DNA from: Candidatus Bathyarchaeota archaeon RBG_13_52_12
GTDB lineage: Archaea > Thermoproteota > Bathyarchaeia > TCS64
Length of the DNA: 6,738 bases
Reading direction: 5' to 3'
Assembly: GCA_001774245.1 (NCBI GenBank)
Contig: MEZF01000111.1
Coordinates: 42,830-49,567 of the forward strand
The position numbers and the translations under genes were made by a program. Shown here in pieces: positions 1-5,727 of the stretch. The notes below the pieces were generated by a model. The model was not told where the DNA came from, did no database searches, and worked only from the letters and a program-made list of their open reading frames with translations. Each line of letters starts with the position of its first letter. Position 1 is the first letter of the stretch.

Positions 1-2
1 TA

Positions 3-683
3 GCAAAGACTGCGAAGGACTTCGGGGCGAAAAGTATAGCCGCTGTTGTCCCTTACCTCGCATATGCTCGACAGGATAAAAGGTTCCTCGATATGGAAGC
101 ACTGAGCCTTGACGTCATTTTAAGCCTCCTCGAGGCCTCCGGAGTCACTGACCTCGTAGTCGTCAACATACACAACGAAGCCTCGATTCGAGCCATAGAT
201 GCGAAGCACTCTGTCAGGGTGCACAACCTCTCAGCTGTCCCCCTGCTAGCGGAGTATCTTAAGAAGGAGGGCTTCGACAAGGCATACAGCCTTTCCCCGG
301 ATAAGGGTGCTATCTACATCGTGGAGGCAGCTGCGAAGATCCTTGGAGGCGGCTACAATTTCTTCGAGAAGACACGCGACAAGAAGACGGGCGAGATCAA
401 GATGGGGATCAAGGATCTAGACATCGCCGGTCACCGGGCAGTTGTCTTCGATGACATGATTAGTACCGGTGGGACTATGGCTAAGGCGGTTGAGGCTCTC
501 ATAGACCAAGGCGCGGAGAGAGTAGCGGCGTCCTGTACCCATGTACTCTACATGCCCGGCGCAGAGGAGAAGATCAGGAAAGCCGGAGCAGACCCAATCC
601 TCTCCACAGACACAATCGAGACTCCTTTCAGCAAGGTGACAGTTGCAGGTCTCATCGCAGATAAACTGAAAGAAATAATCTAA
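3..683 (+). CDS. prs: Ribose-phosphate pyrophosphokinase (PRPP synthetase), 5' truncated by window edge
   Basis: Makes PRPP from ribose 5-phosphate and ATP in the cytosol, feeding purine, pyrimidine, histidine and tryptophan synthesis. The frame is open from base 3, so the 226 residues seen are the C-terminal part of a protein that in archaea is usually about 280-290 residues; roughly 60 N-terminal residues are missing. Visible family motifs (fragment numbering): the ATP-binding loop PYLAYARQDKRF at 17-28, a His at 57 in the place of the catalytic/metal His region, SPDKGA at 98-103, the flexible-loop EKTRD at 122-126, and the PRPP-binding loop VVFDDMISTGGTM at 147-159. The ATG at 93 falls inside the conserved core and is not the start. 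No C-terminal extension is seen, in keeping with the short archaeal form. It ends in TAA followed by a short T run. Identification is firm; the exact kinetic class is not visible. Confidence 0.95.
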   Translation, partial: AKTAKDFGAKSIAAVVPYLAYARQDKRFLDMEALSLDVILSLLEASGVTDLVVVNIHNEASIRAIDAKHSVRVHNLSAVPLLAEYLKKEGFDKAYSLSPDKGAIYIVEAAAKILGGGYNFFEKTRDKKTGEIKMGIKDLDIAGHRAVVFDDMISTGGTMAKAVEALIDQGAERVAASCTHVLYMPGAEEKIRKAGADPILSTDTIETPFSKVTVAGLIADKLKEII

Positions 684-696
684 TTTTCCCAACTCC

Positions 697-702
697 TTTA
701 TA
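697..702 (+). promoter_or_regulatory. TATA-like box (TTTATA) for the 113-residue gene
   Basis: TTTATA lies 31 bases before the ATG at 734. With the usual archaeal distance of about 25 bases to the transcription start, the leader would be under 10 bases. A GAGG at 722-725 sits 8 bases before the ATG and could act as a ribosome-binding site if included in the transcript. Assigned by eye from position and composition. Confidence 0.45.
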
Positions 703-733
703 CTACTCATCTTGTCTTCATGAGGCGAAGACC

Positions 734-1075
734 ATGATCAGCTCTAAACTCAGGATCAAGGTCCAGTCCGTCAAGTCGGTGAAGGACATGGAGGGACGGG
801 AGTGCTTCCAGATAGACTTCGTAGAGGTAAGACAACGCCCCCCGGTGATGATGATGACTAACCCTGACGTCCCCGAGGAGATAGGGCAGATGGTAGTGCA
901 GGTCACAAAGAGCTTCCAAAGTGTTATGCCCGGCATGGGGAAGGACTACGAGCAGATGAAGCTCACCCTTATTCTGACAGGAGAAGAGTTGGAAAGCTTC
1001 AGACTCAAGCCCTACCCGAATATGCTGTACGAGCTATCGATAACGGACGGGGCCCTCAATTTCGCCGAGGTTTAG
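734..1075 (+). CDS. Hypothetical 113-residue protein, possibly arcadin-1-like
   Basis: Function not recognised with confidence. The protein is acidic-to-neutral and soluble, with no signal peptide or membrane segment. It starts with an alternating strand-like segment (residues 5-32, pattern LRIKV...CFQIDFVEV), has a Pro/Met-rich middle (PPVMMM at 36-41, then NPDVPEE), a probable helix at about 47-64, and a final strand-rich part (KLTLILTGEELESF at 76-89, then LYELSI). This layout, the size and the LTxEE segment near the end resemble, from memory, the arcadin-1 family associated with the archaeal actin crenactin, but no diagnostic catalytic motif exists to confirm it and no crenactin gene is in the window. 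It sits between prs and trx, with its own TATA-like box. The ATG start is supported by GAGG eight bases upstream; an ATG at 720 opens only a five-codon frame. Confidence 0.8.
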   Translation: MISSKLRIKVQSVKSVKDMEGRECFQIDFVEVRQRPPVMMMTNPDVPEEIGQMVVQVTKSFQSVMPGMGKDYEQMKLTLILTGEELESFRLKPYPNMLYELSITDGALNFAEV

Positions 1076-1087
1076 CCGGGGAACGGG

Positions 1088-1094
1088 TTAAATT
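1088..1094 (+). promoter_or_regulatory. TATA-like box (TTAAATT) for the trx-trxB pair
   Basis: TTAAATT lies 33 bases before the TTG start at 1128, in an otherwise GC-rich gap between the preceding stop and trx. The predicted transcription start near 1117 leaves a leader of about 11 bases. As trxB follows trx at 11 bases without a TATA-like box of its own, this is the likely promoter of both. Confidence 0.45.
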
Positions 1095-1127
1095 CGGCTT
1101 CTACCGATCCTCATAAAGTGAACCCAC

Positions 1128-1469
1128 TTGTCGATTTTAGATCTCCGATATGCTGACTGGGACCGGGAGGTTGATTCATCAAATACGCCAGTGGTCGTCG
1201 AGTTCTGGCACCAGTCATGTCCCCTCTGCAAGAAGATCGAGTCCACAGTCATGGGGCTCCCTACTAAACTTGGAGAAAGGGCGAAGCTGGTTCGCCTAAA
1301 CGTGATGGATAGTAGGGAGAATCGCAGACTCGCCATTGATAAGGGAGTCGTGGGAACCCCAACCTTCAAGGTCTACTGCAGGGGCGTTGAGGTAGGGGAG
1401 ATAGTGGGGTTGGAGACAACCGAGAACCTTATGGGTACAATCGAGAATCTCCTTAAGAACTGTTCCTGA
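1128..1469 (+). CDS. Thioredoxin-fold protein with CPLC active site
   Basis: Small thiol-disulfide oxidoreductase, 113 residues, the size of a single thioredoxin domain. The active site is FWHQSCPLCKK at 26-36, with C31-P-L-C34 in place of the usual WCGPC. The cis-proline loop is GTPTF at 76-80 (Pro78), and a VVVEF strand precedes the active site as in thioredoxins. Extra cysteines are C84 and C112. No signal peptide is visible, so it should be cytosolic. The start is the TTG at 1128: the frame is closed by TGA at 1119-1121, and no ATG or GTG in frame lies before the conserved fold. The next gene is a thioredoxin reductase 11 bases downstream, so the two are probably co-transcribed and work as an NADPH-TrxR-Trx relay; this partner assignment is inference from position. 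The non-canonical CPLC motif suggests a redox potential or client range different from classical thioredoxin, and a glutaredoxin-like role cannot be excluded. Confidence 0.88.
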   Translation: MSILDLRYADWDREVDSSNTPVVVEFWHQSCPLCKKIESTVMGLPTKLGERAKLVRLNVMDSRENRRLAIDKGVVGTPTFKVYCRGVEVGEIVGLETTENLMGTIENLLKNCS

Positions 1470-1480
1470 GTGTTGGCTTT

Positions 1481-2398
1481 ATGTACGATGTCATAATTCT
1501 GGGCGCCGGTCCCGCTGGACTTACCGCGGCGCTCTACGCCGCTCGAGGTAAATTAAAGTCGCTCGTCATTACTGGCCCTATGGTTGGGGGGCAGATCGCA
1601 TTAACCTATCAGATCGACAATTACCCCGGCTTCCCTGAGGGCTTGACTGGCCCAGAGCTCTCTGACCGGTTCAAAGCCCACGCCGAGAAGTTTGGCGCGG
1701 AGTTCATTGAGGCTGAGGCTACAAGCGTGGATCTAGCGTCGAACCCATACAAGGCCTGGGTGGGAGATCGTGTGTTTGATACATCTTCCCTAATTGTGGC
1801 GACTGGGATGACCCACAGAGGCCTCGGTGTACAAGGTGAGGATCGCCTTATGGGGCGTGGTGTATTCGTTTGCGCTACATGCGACGCCCTGTTGTATGAG
1901 GACCGGAAGGTAGTCGTAGTGGGTGGGGGCGACTCTGCACTGCAGGAGGCTTTAGACCTCGCCAAATTCGCCTCAGAGGTCACCATAGTACATAGGAGAG
2001 AGGAGCTACGCGCCTGCAGATGCCTCACAGACAGGGCACTGATTGAACCCAGGATTAAATTCCTCTACAGCACCGTGGTTGAGGAGATATTAGGCGAGAA
2101 GCGGGTACAGGGTGTTCGGCTTAGGGACCTAAAAACTGGGGAGTTGAAGGTCGTAGACACAGACGGTGTTCTTCTAGCTATAGGCTGGAACCCAAATACA
2201 GGACTGCTCCGGGGGGAAATCGAGATGAATGACTCCGGCTATCCCAAGACCGAAGGTGTTAAGACATCCAAGCCCGGTGTCTTCGTGGCGGGAGACCTCA
2301 TCGACAGGAACTATCGTCAAGTCGTAACTAGCTGCGGGAGCGGTTGCGCTGCTGCCATCGAGGCGATCCGCTGGCTCGAGGCTCAGCCCAGCCACTGA
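1481..2398 (+). CDS. trxB: Thioredoxin-disulfide reductase (NADPH type)
   Basis: FAD enzyme passing electrons from NAD(P)H to thioredoxin through a CxxC pair; 305 residues, the normal length of the low-molecular-weight class. Motifs in order: FAD dinucleotide fold GAGPAG at 8-13, the GGQI segment at 36-39, ATG at 107-109, redox centre C131-A-T-C134 followed by the acid D135, second nucleotide fold GGGDSA at 148-153, HRREELRA at 171-178 (the HRRxxxR signature that binds the NADPH 2'-phosphate), and the FAD-binding VFVAGD at 267-272 followed by YRQVVTS. The residue after the redox Asp is Ala rather than the usual Gly. Unusual extra cysteines occur as C179-R-C181 beside the NADPH motif and C285/C289 where other members have Ala/Gly-rich sequence. 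The ATG start directly precedes the FAD fold. No clear Shine-Dalgarno sequence is seen; translation probably follows from trx, 11 bases upstream. Confidence 0.95.
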   Translation: MYDVIILGAGPAGLTAALYAARGKLKSLVITGPMVGGQIALTYQIDNYPGFPEGLTGPELSDRFKAHAEKFGAEFIEAEATSVDLASNPYKAWVGDRVFDTSSLIVATGMTHRGLGVQGEDRLMGRGVFVCATCDALLYEDRKVVVVGGGDSALQEALDLAKFASEVTIVHRREELRACRCLTDRALIEPRIKFLYSTVVEEILGEKRVQGVRLRDLKTGELKVVDTDGVLLAIGWNPNTGLLRGEIEMNDSGYPKTEGVKTSKPGVFVAGDLIDRNYRQVVTSCGSGCAAAIEAIRWLEAQPSH

Positions 2399-2402
2399 GA
2401 TG

Positions 2403-2409
2403 TTTTAAA
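2403..2409 (+). promoter_or_regulatory. TATA-like box (TTTTAAA) for tRNase Z gene
   Basis: TTTTAAA begins four bases after the trxB stop codon and 45 bases before the GTG start at 2448. The predicted transcription start is near 2432, giving a leader of about 16 bases that would contain a weak GGGG/GGCTGA element at 2435-2442. This suggests the tRNase Z gene is transcribed apart from trx-trxB. Confidence 0.45.
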
Positions 2410-2447
2410 GCGGAGCGCCCGATCCTGAGCTGCTGGGGCTGACTCGC

Positions 2448-3353
2448 GTGAAGGTGGTTTTCCTCGGGACTAGTGGTAGCATGCCTACACCCGAGAGAGG
2501 CTCCTCCTCAGTCGCTGTCAAGATGGGACGCAGTGTTATTCTATTAGACTGCGGCGAGGGGACCCAAAGGCAGATGATCGCCGCCCACATAGGTTTCAGC
2601 AGGGTTAAGCAGATCTTCATCACTCACCTTCACGGTGACCACTTACTCGGCGTCCCCGGACTCCTTCAATCTATGACTCTGCAGAGGAGGGAGGAACCTC
2701 TCGACATTTACGGTCCCCCGGGGACACACGCGTTCATTCAAGGAGTCTCGGACACCCTCGGTGGCCCGGGATTCCCCGTTACCGTACACGAGTTAACCGA
2801 ATCGGGGAGGGTATCCGATTCCAAGGGATTCACCGTCGAGGCATGCAGGGCGGATCATAGAGGGGAGGCCTGGTCCTATGCGGTGGTGGAGAAGCCCCGG
2901 CCCGGGAGGTTCCACCCAGAGAAGGCGAGAGCTCTCAGTGTCCCTGAGGGAGTGCTGTGGAAGAGGCTTCAAGACGGCGAAGATGTTGAGGTGGATGATA
3001 AGTTGGTGAGGTCGCTCAACGTCACAGACCCGCCCCGGCTGGGCAGGCGTCTCGTCTACACTGGGGACACGAGGCCCAGCGATGAGATTACCATGATGGC
3101 AGCTGGCGCCGACCTCCTCATCCACGAGGCGACCTTTGGGGACGAACTTGTTGAGCGTGCTGCGGAGGATGGTCACTCGACTGTTAGTCAGGCAGCTGAG
3201 GTCGCTGCGAAGGCGGGGGTCAAGCGACTCATTTTGACCCACATAAGCGGACGTTACGGGGATGTTGAGCCTTTGCTCGAAGCGGCTAGACGGGTATTCC
3301 CTCACACTTTGATCGCGAGCGACCTCCTTGAGGTCGAGGTGCCTCTCTCATAA
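2448..3353 (+). CDS. rnz: Ribonuclease Z (tRNA 3'-end endonuclease)
   Basis: Zinc-dependent metallo-beta-lactamase-fold endonuclease that removes the 3' trailer from pre-tRNA before CCA addition; 301 residues, the length of the short RNase Z form. The N-terminus FLGTSGSMPTPERG (5-18) is typical. Metal ligands: H60-L-H62-G-D64-H65, H137, D207 in YTGDTRP, and H265 in LTHISGRY. Also visible are DCGEGTQRQ at 34-42 and the C-terminal HEATFGDE (226-233) with GHST at 242-245. The segment around 153-175 (GRFHPEKARALSVPEGVLW) is the flexible arm that holds the tRNA elbow. The start is GTG at 2448, placed by the conserved N-terminus MKVVFLGTSG; the ribosome-binding site is weak. It is flanked by unrelated redox genes and has its own TATA-like box, so its position probably carries no functional meaning. 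All catalytic residues are intact. Confidence 0.95.
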   Translation: MKVVFLGTSGSMPTPERGSSSVAVKMGRSVILLDCGEGTQRQMIAAHIGFSRVKQIFITHLHGDHLLGVPGLLQSMTLQRREEPLDIYGPPGTHAFIQGVSDTLGGPGFPVTVHELTESGRVSDSKGFTVEACRADHRGEAWSYAVVEKPRPGRFHPEKARALSVPEGVLWKRLQDGEDVEVDDKLVRSLNVTDPPRLGRRLVYTGDTRPSDEITMMAAGADLLIHEATFGDELVERAAEDGHSTVSQAAEVAAKAGVKRLILTHISGRYGDVEPLLEAARRVFPHTLIASDLLEVEVPLS

Positions 3354-3356
3354 CCC

Positions 3357-3363
3357 TTTTATT
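3357..3363 (+). promoter_or_regulatory. TATA-like box (TTTTATT) for the flavodiiron gene
   Basis: TTTTATT begins four bases after the rnz stop codon and 43 bases before the ATG at 3400. The predicted transcription start near 3386 would leave a leader of about 14 bases, beginning close to the AAAGGTTGAT element that precedes the ATG. This spacing favours the ATG at 3400 over an upstream ATG at 3328, which overlaps the end of rnz and lies before the promoter. Confidence 0.45.
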
Positions 3364-3399
3364 CGCTCCTTCCCTCCGAAACCTCAAAGGTTGATTTCT

Positions 3400-4575
3400 A
3401 TGGTGCAGCTTAGGGAAGGCATACACTGGGTAGGCGCCGTGGACTGGAGTGTACGTAGCTTCCATGGCTATATCACCCACAGGGGGAGCAGCTACAACTC
3501 CTACCTCGTCGTAGATGAGAAGGTGGCGCTCATCGATTTCGTCAAGGCGCCCTTCGCCGAGGAACAAGTCACGAAGATAAGCGAGATCATTGACCCGAAG
3601 AGGGTTGACTACATCGTCGCTAACCACGCGGAGCCAGACCATTCAGGGAGTATTCGCATGGTCCTAGAGGCCTGCTCAAACGCTGAGTTGGTTGCAACGG
3701 AGAGGTGCATGAACACCCTCTGGAAGTATTATGGCGGAGACATTAAGGCGACCCCCATCGAAAAGAAGCCTTCGCTTAAACTGGGGAAGAGGAGCCTATC
3801 CTTTGTTCCTGTACCCATGGCACACTGGCCAGACTCGATGGTTAGCTACATGCCTGAGGAGAAGCTGCTCTTCAGTAACGACGCATTTGGGCAGCACCTA
3901 GCATCTAGTGGGCGATTCGACGACGAAGTTGACGCTGCGGAGTTGATGCAGGAGGCCTCGACCTACTATGCGAACATCCTAATGCCGCTCTGGAGGAGCG
4001 TCTCAAGAGCCCTCAAGGCACTGGAAGGTGTCCCCTTGGAGATGATCGCCCCCAGCCACGGCATAATCTGGCGCAAGGATCCGGGTAAGATCCTTAAGGC
4101 CTACCAGGGTTGGGTCGCCGGAGAGACTAAGAAGAAGGCGGTCGTCGTCTACGACACGATGTGGGGGAGCACGCAGCTGCTCGCTAGGGCGATTGCCGAT
4201 GGAGTAGCCTCGAAGGGTGTGGAGGTCAAGGTTCACAACCTTGGGGCGAGCCCGAACAGTGACGTAATTGCGGACATCCTAGACGCCAAGGCGATCCTCG
4301 TAGGGTCCCCCACCCTCAACAACCACATCTTCCCAACCATCGGGGGGTTCCTAGCCTACATGCGTGGGCTGAAGCCGATGAACAAGATCGGCGCAGCCTT
4401 TGGGAGCTACGGCTGGGCGGGTGGGGCGAAGAAGATCGTTGAGGCGGAGATGCAGGCTGCCGGGATACAGATGGTGGAGAGCGATATAGACTTCGTCTTC
4501 CACCCGAACGGCGACGAGGTGAAGAGGGCTCACGCCTTTGGGCAGGGTATCGCGGAGAAGATACTCGGGGCCTAG
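3400..4575 (+). CDS. fprA: Flavodiiron protein (FprA-type O2/NO reductase)
   Basis: Cytosolic flavodiiron enzyme of 391 residues: an N-terminal metallo-beta-lactamase-like di-iron domain (about 1-245) and a C-terminal flavodoxin domain (about 246-391), the minimal class A layout. Family members reduce O2 to water, and in some cases NO to N2O, using rubredoxin or, in methanogens, reduced F420 as donor. All di-iron ligands are present: H76-x-E78-x-D80-H81, H142 in AHWPDS, D161 in FSNDAFGQH, and H220 in APSHGIIW. The flavodoxin FMN loop is YDTMWGST at 251-258, and GSPTLNNHIFP (302-312) and FGSYGWAGG (334-342) are the other flavin-contacting loops. The start is ATG at 3400: AGGTTGAT lies a suitable distance before it and the protein then begins as FprA proteins do. 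A longer frame from 3328 would add 24 residues overlapping rnz and is not favoured. No rubredoxin gene is in the window, so the electron donor is unknown. An oxygen-defence role is inferred from the family. Confidence 0.95.
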   Translation: MVQLREGIHWVGAVDWSVRSFHGYITHRGSSYNSYLVVDEKVALIDFVKAPFAEEQVTKISEIIDPKRVDYIVANHAEPDHSGSIRMVLEACSNAELVATERCMNTLWKYYGGDIKATPIEKKPSLKLGKRSLSFVPVPMAHWPDSMVSYMPEEKLLFSNDAFGQHLASSGRFDDEVDAAELMQEASTYYANILMPLWRSVSRALKALEGVPLEMIAPSHGIIWRKDPGKILKAYQGWVAGETKKKAVVVYDTMWGSTQLLARAIADGVASKGVEVKVHNLGASPNSDVIADILDAKAILVGSPTLNNHIFPTIGGFLAYMRGLKPMNKIGAAFGSYGWAGGAKKIVEAEMQAAGIQMVESDIDFVFHPNGDEVKRAHAFGQGIAEKILGA

Positions 4576-4585
4576 ACTATTTCCA

Positions 4586-5176
4586 CTAGATGAATATGCT
4601 GTGTAAGTAGAAGCTCATTTGGACCCATGTGAGTAGACCGCTCAGGATTGCTCCGGCTGTCACCTGCATCTTCGTGTGGGCCTTGAGTTCGACCCTTGCC
4701 CAGCCGACTGGAATTACCACGAGGAGCAGTGGGAGCATCACTCCTCCGAGGAGATAGACGAGGGCAGTGAAGGGGCTCGTGATCCCGCCGGCGTGAATAC
4801 TGATCTTCCACTTGAAAGTTATCAGCATCAGGATGATGCCGTTCACGAAGTAGCAGGTCATGAGTGCCGTAACTGCAGGCGGTGAGGAAACGAGTATTAG
4901 GCTTATGACTCCTAGGAGGTAGAATAGTGATGTCCAGAGGAATGGGATGAATCGCGTTTCCTTGTCGTAGGCGTAGAAGTCCTTAATGATGTCGAGCTTC
5001 AGCAGCCCTAGTACCATGATTAGTGGGAGGGCGCAACCAAATATGCTCGTTATGGCGATTAGGAGAGCCGCTTGATCGAGTCCGTAGAGGACTATGAGCG
5101 GGATGAATGTGACTACGGTGATGAGAGGGGCGTTTAAAGCAGCAGAGAGGCGAGACGCGAGCTTTAACCTGTCCAA
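4586..5176 (-). CDS. PAP2-like integral membrane protein, degenerate motif
   Basis: A 196-residue hydrophobic protein with about six predicted membrane helices (roughly 17-36, 38-60, 77-97, 101-120, 134-157, 173-193). A loop carrying DKETRFIPF (71-79) follows helix 2. The segment KWKISIHAGG (122-131) and the later ARVELKAHTKMQ (160-171) resemble the phosphatase PAP2 motifs PSGH and SRx5Hx3D: R161 and H167 keep the R-x5-H spacing, but the Asp that should follow is Gln171 and the first position is Ala. The fold is therefore probably PAP2-like (lipid phosphate phosphatase superfamily), while activity is doubtful; the substrate is unknown. The TTG start at 5176 is supported by GGAG seven bases upstream and an in-frame stop (TAG at 5195-5197, minus strand) just beyond, with no ATG nearby. 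It lies 44 bases after the cysteine-rich small gene on the same strand, but a TATA-like box in the gap suggests separate transcription. It converges on fprA with a 10-base gap. Confidence 0.82.
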   Translation of the reverse strand: MDRLKLASRLSAALNAPLITVVTFIPLIVLYGLDQAALLIAITSIFGCALPLIMVLGLLKLDIIKDFYAYDKETRFIPFLWTSLFYLLGVISLILVSSPPAVTALMTCYFVNGIILMLITFKWKISIHAGGITSPFTALVYLLGGVMLPLLLVVIPVGWARVELKAHTKMQVTAGAILSGLLTWVQMSFYLHSIFI

Positions 5177-5183
5177 GAAGAGT

Positions 5184-5187
5184 CTCC
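5184..5187 (-). promoter_or_regulatory. Shine-Dalgarno GGAG deciding the TTG start of the membrane protein
   Basis: On the minus strand GGAGA stands seven bases before the TTG at 5176. As there is no ATG near the N-terminus and an in-frame stop lies shortly upstream, this site is the main support for the TTG start. Confidence 0.6.
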
Positions 5188-5217
5188 GGATGTGCTATTG
5201 TATTCGCCTGCTACTGC

Positions 5218-5224
5218 TTTTTAA
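5218..5224 (-). promoter_or_regulatory. TATA-like box (TTAAAAA) for the membrane protein gene
   Basis: On the minus strand TTAAAAA overlaps the TAA stop of the small cysteine-rich gene and lies about 42 bases before the TTG start at 5176, giving a predicted leader of roughly 19 bases that would include the GGAG site. It may therefore give the membrane protein transcription independent of the isc genes. Confidence 0.4.
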
Positions 5225-5349
5225 CACTTTTCTTTGAGTCTATCGCAGCAGCAGATGGTGGTCTTGTCTCCTCCCTTACCGACCATCAGGTCACAGTCTT
5301 CTTCCTTCGGGAAACCGCACATCGGGCACTTTTCTATCTTCTCCTTCAC
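5221..5349 (-). CDS. Small 42-residue cysteine-rich protein coupled to iscU
   Basis: Short gene with a GTG start (5347-5349, minus strand) that overlaps the iscU stop as GTGA, the classic signature of translational coupling; it ends in TAA at 5221-5223. The 42-residue product has seven cysteines: C8-P-M-C11-G-F, C19, a run C33-C34-C35, and the C-terminal residue C42. The CPxCG motif is a metal knuckle as in zinc ribbons and rubredoxins, and C33-C34-C35 could supply the other ligands. The rest is charged (Lys, Glu, Asp) with no membrane segment. The first codons, KEKIEK, continue a Lys/Glu-rich stretch also seen at the iscU tail. I do not recognise a named family. Its place as third gene after iscS and iscU suggests a role in Fe-S assembly, such as metal or sulfur binding, but that is inference. 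Coding status rests on the exact overlap, the non-random cysteine pattern and the CPxCG motif. Confidence 0.75.
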   Translation of the reverse strand: MKEKIEKCPMCGFPKEEDCDLMVGKGGDKTTICCCDRLKEKC

Positions 5350-5726
5350 TTCTTCTTCTCCTCCTGCTTCTTTTTGTAGTCCTTTATTGCTTCGTGTAGG
5401 GCATCAGAGGCCAGGTTGCTGCAATGCATCTTGACGGGGGGTAGGCCGTCTAGGGCATTGGCGACACTCTGACGGGTGATCTTGTCGGCCTCCTCAACTG
5501 TCTTTCCCATAGCGAGCTCGGTGGTCATGCTACTTGTGGCGATGGCGGCGCCACAGCCGTATGTCTTGAACTTGATATCGGCGATCTTGCCGTCCTTGAC
5601 CTTTATGTACATGGTCATCATGTCGCCACAGACGGGGTTGCCGACGGTCCCGACCCCGTCGGCGTCACCGATTTCTCCGACGTTGCGGGGGTTCTTGAAG
5701 TGGTCCATGACCTTGTCGCTATACAT
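5346..5726 (-). CDS. iscU: Fe-S cluster assembly scaffold IscU
   Basis: Scaffold on which [2Fe-2S] clusters are built with sulfur from IscS before transfer to client proteins; 126 residues, close to the usual IscU length. The three cluster ligands are present: C33 in GNPVCGD (with D35, the conserved Asp that tunes cluster release), C58 in KTYGCGAAIATSS, and C102 in KMHCSNLA preceded by H101. The N-terminus YSDKVMDHFKNPRNVG is typical. LPPVK at 95-99 is identical to the motif bound by the Hsp70 chaperone HscA in bacteria, although no chaperone gene is visible here. The C-terminus is a Lys/Glu/Gln-rich tail (118-126). The ATG start lies one base after the iscS stop codon, with AGGAG inside the end of iscS as a likely ribosome-binding site. 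The stop codon overlaps the start of the small cysteine-rich gene. Co-transcription with iscS is very likely. Confidence 0.96.
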   Translation of the reverse strand: MYSDKVMDHFKNPRNVGEIGDADGVGTVGNPVCGDMMTMYIKVKDGKIADIKFKTYGCGAAIATSSMTTELAMGKTVEEADKITRQSVANALDGLPPVKMHCSNLASDALHEAIKDYKKKQEEKKK

Positions 5727-5727
5727 A

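Noticed and set aside
93..683. ATG at 93 as the start of the PRPP synthetase gene
   Set aside because: The frame is open upstream to base 3 and encodes the conserved PYLAYARQDK motif before this Met, so it is internal.
681..690. T run after prs as a terminator
   Set aside because: Only four T residues; archaeal T-tract terminators are usually longer, so support is too weak.
2793..3305. 170-codon minus-strand frame opposite rnz
   Set aside because: Shadow of a well-conserved gene; no motif, and no promoter or start context.
3328..3399. N-terminal extension of the flavodiiron protein from an ATG at 3328
   Set aside because: It overlaps the end of rnz, lies before the TATA-like box, and adds residues not typical of the family; ATG at 3400 has a suitable ribosome-binding site.
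4572..4589. Short CTAG...CTAG inverted element between convergent genes, a possible terminator
   Set aside because: The arms are only four bases and coincide with the two stop codons; no T-rich tail or stable stem.
5341..5380. Pyrimidine-rich tract looking like a simple repeat
   Set aside because: Explained by the Lys/Glu-rich tail of IscU and the first codons of the small gene read on the minus strand.
5234..5434. Plus-strand 66-codon frame opposite iscU and the small gene
   Set aside because: Ser/Pro-rich low-complexity translation opposite coding sequence; no supporting signal.
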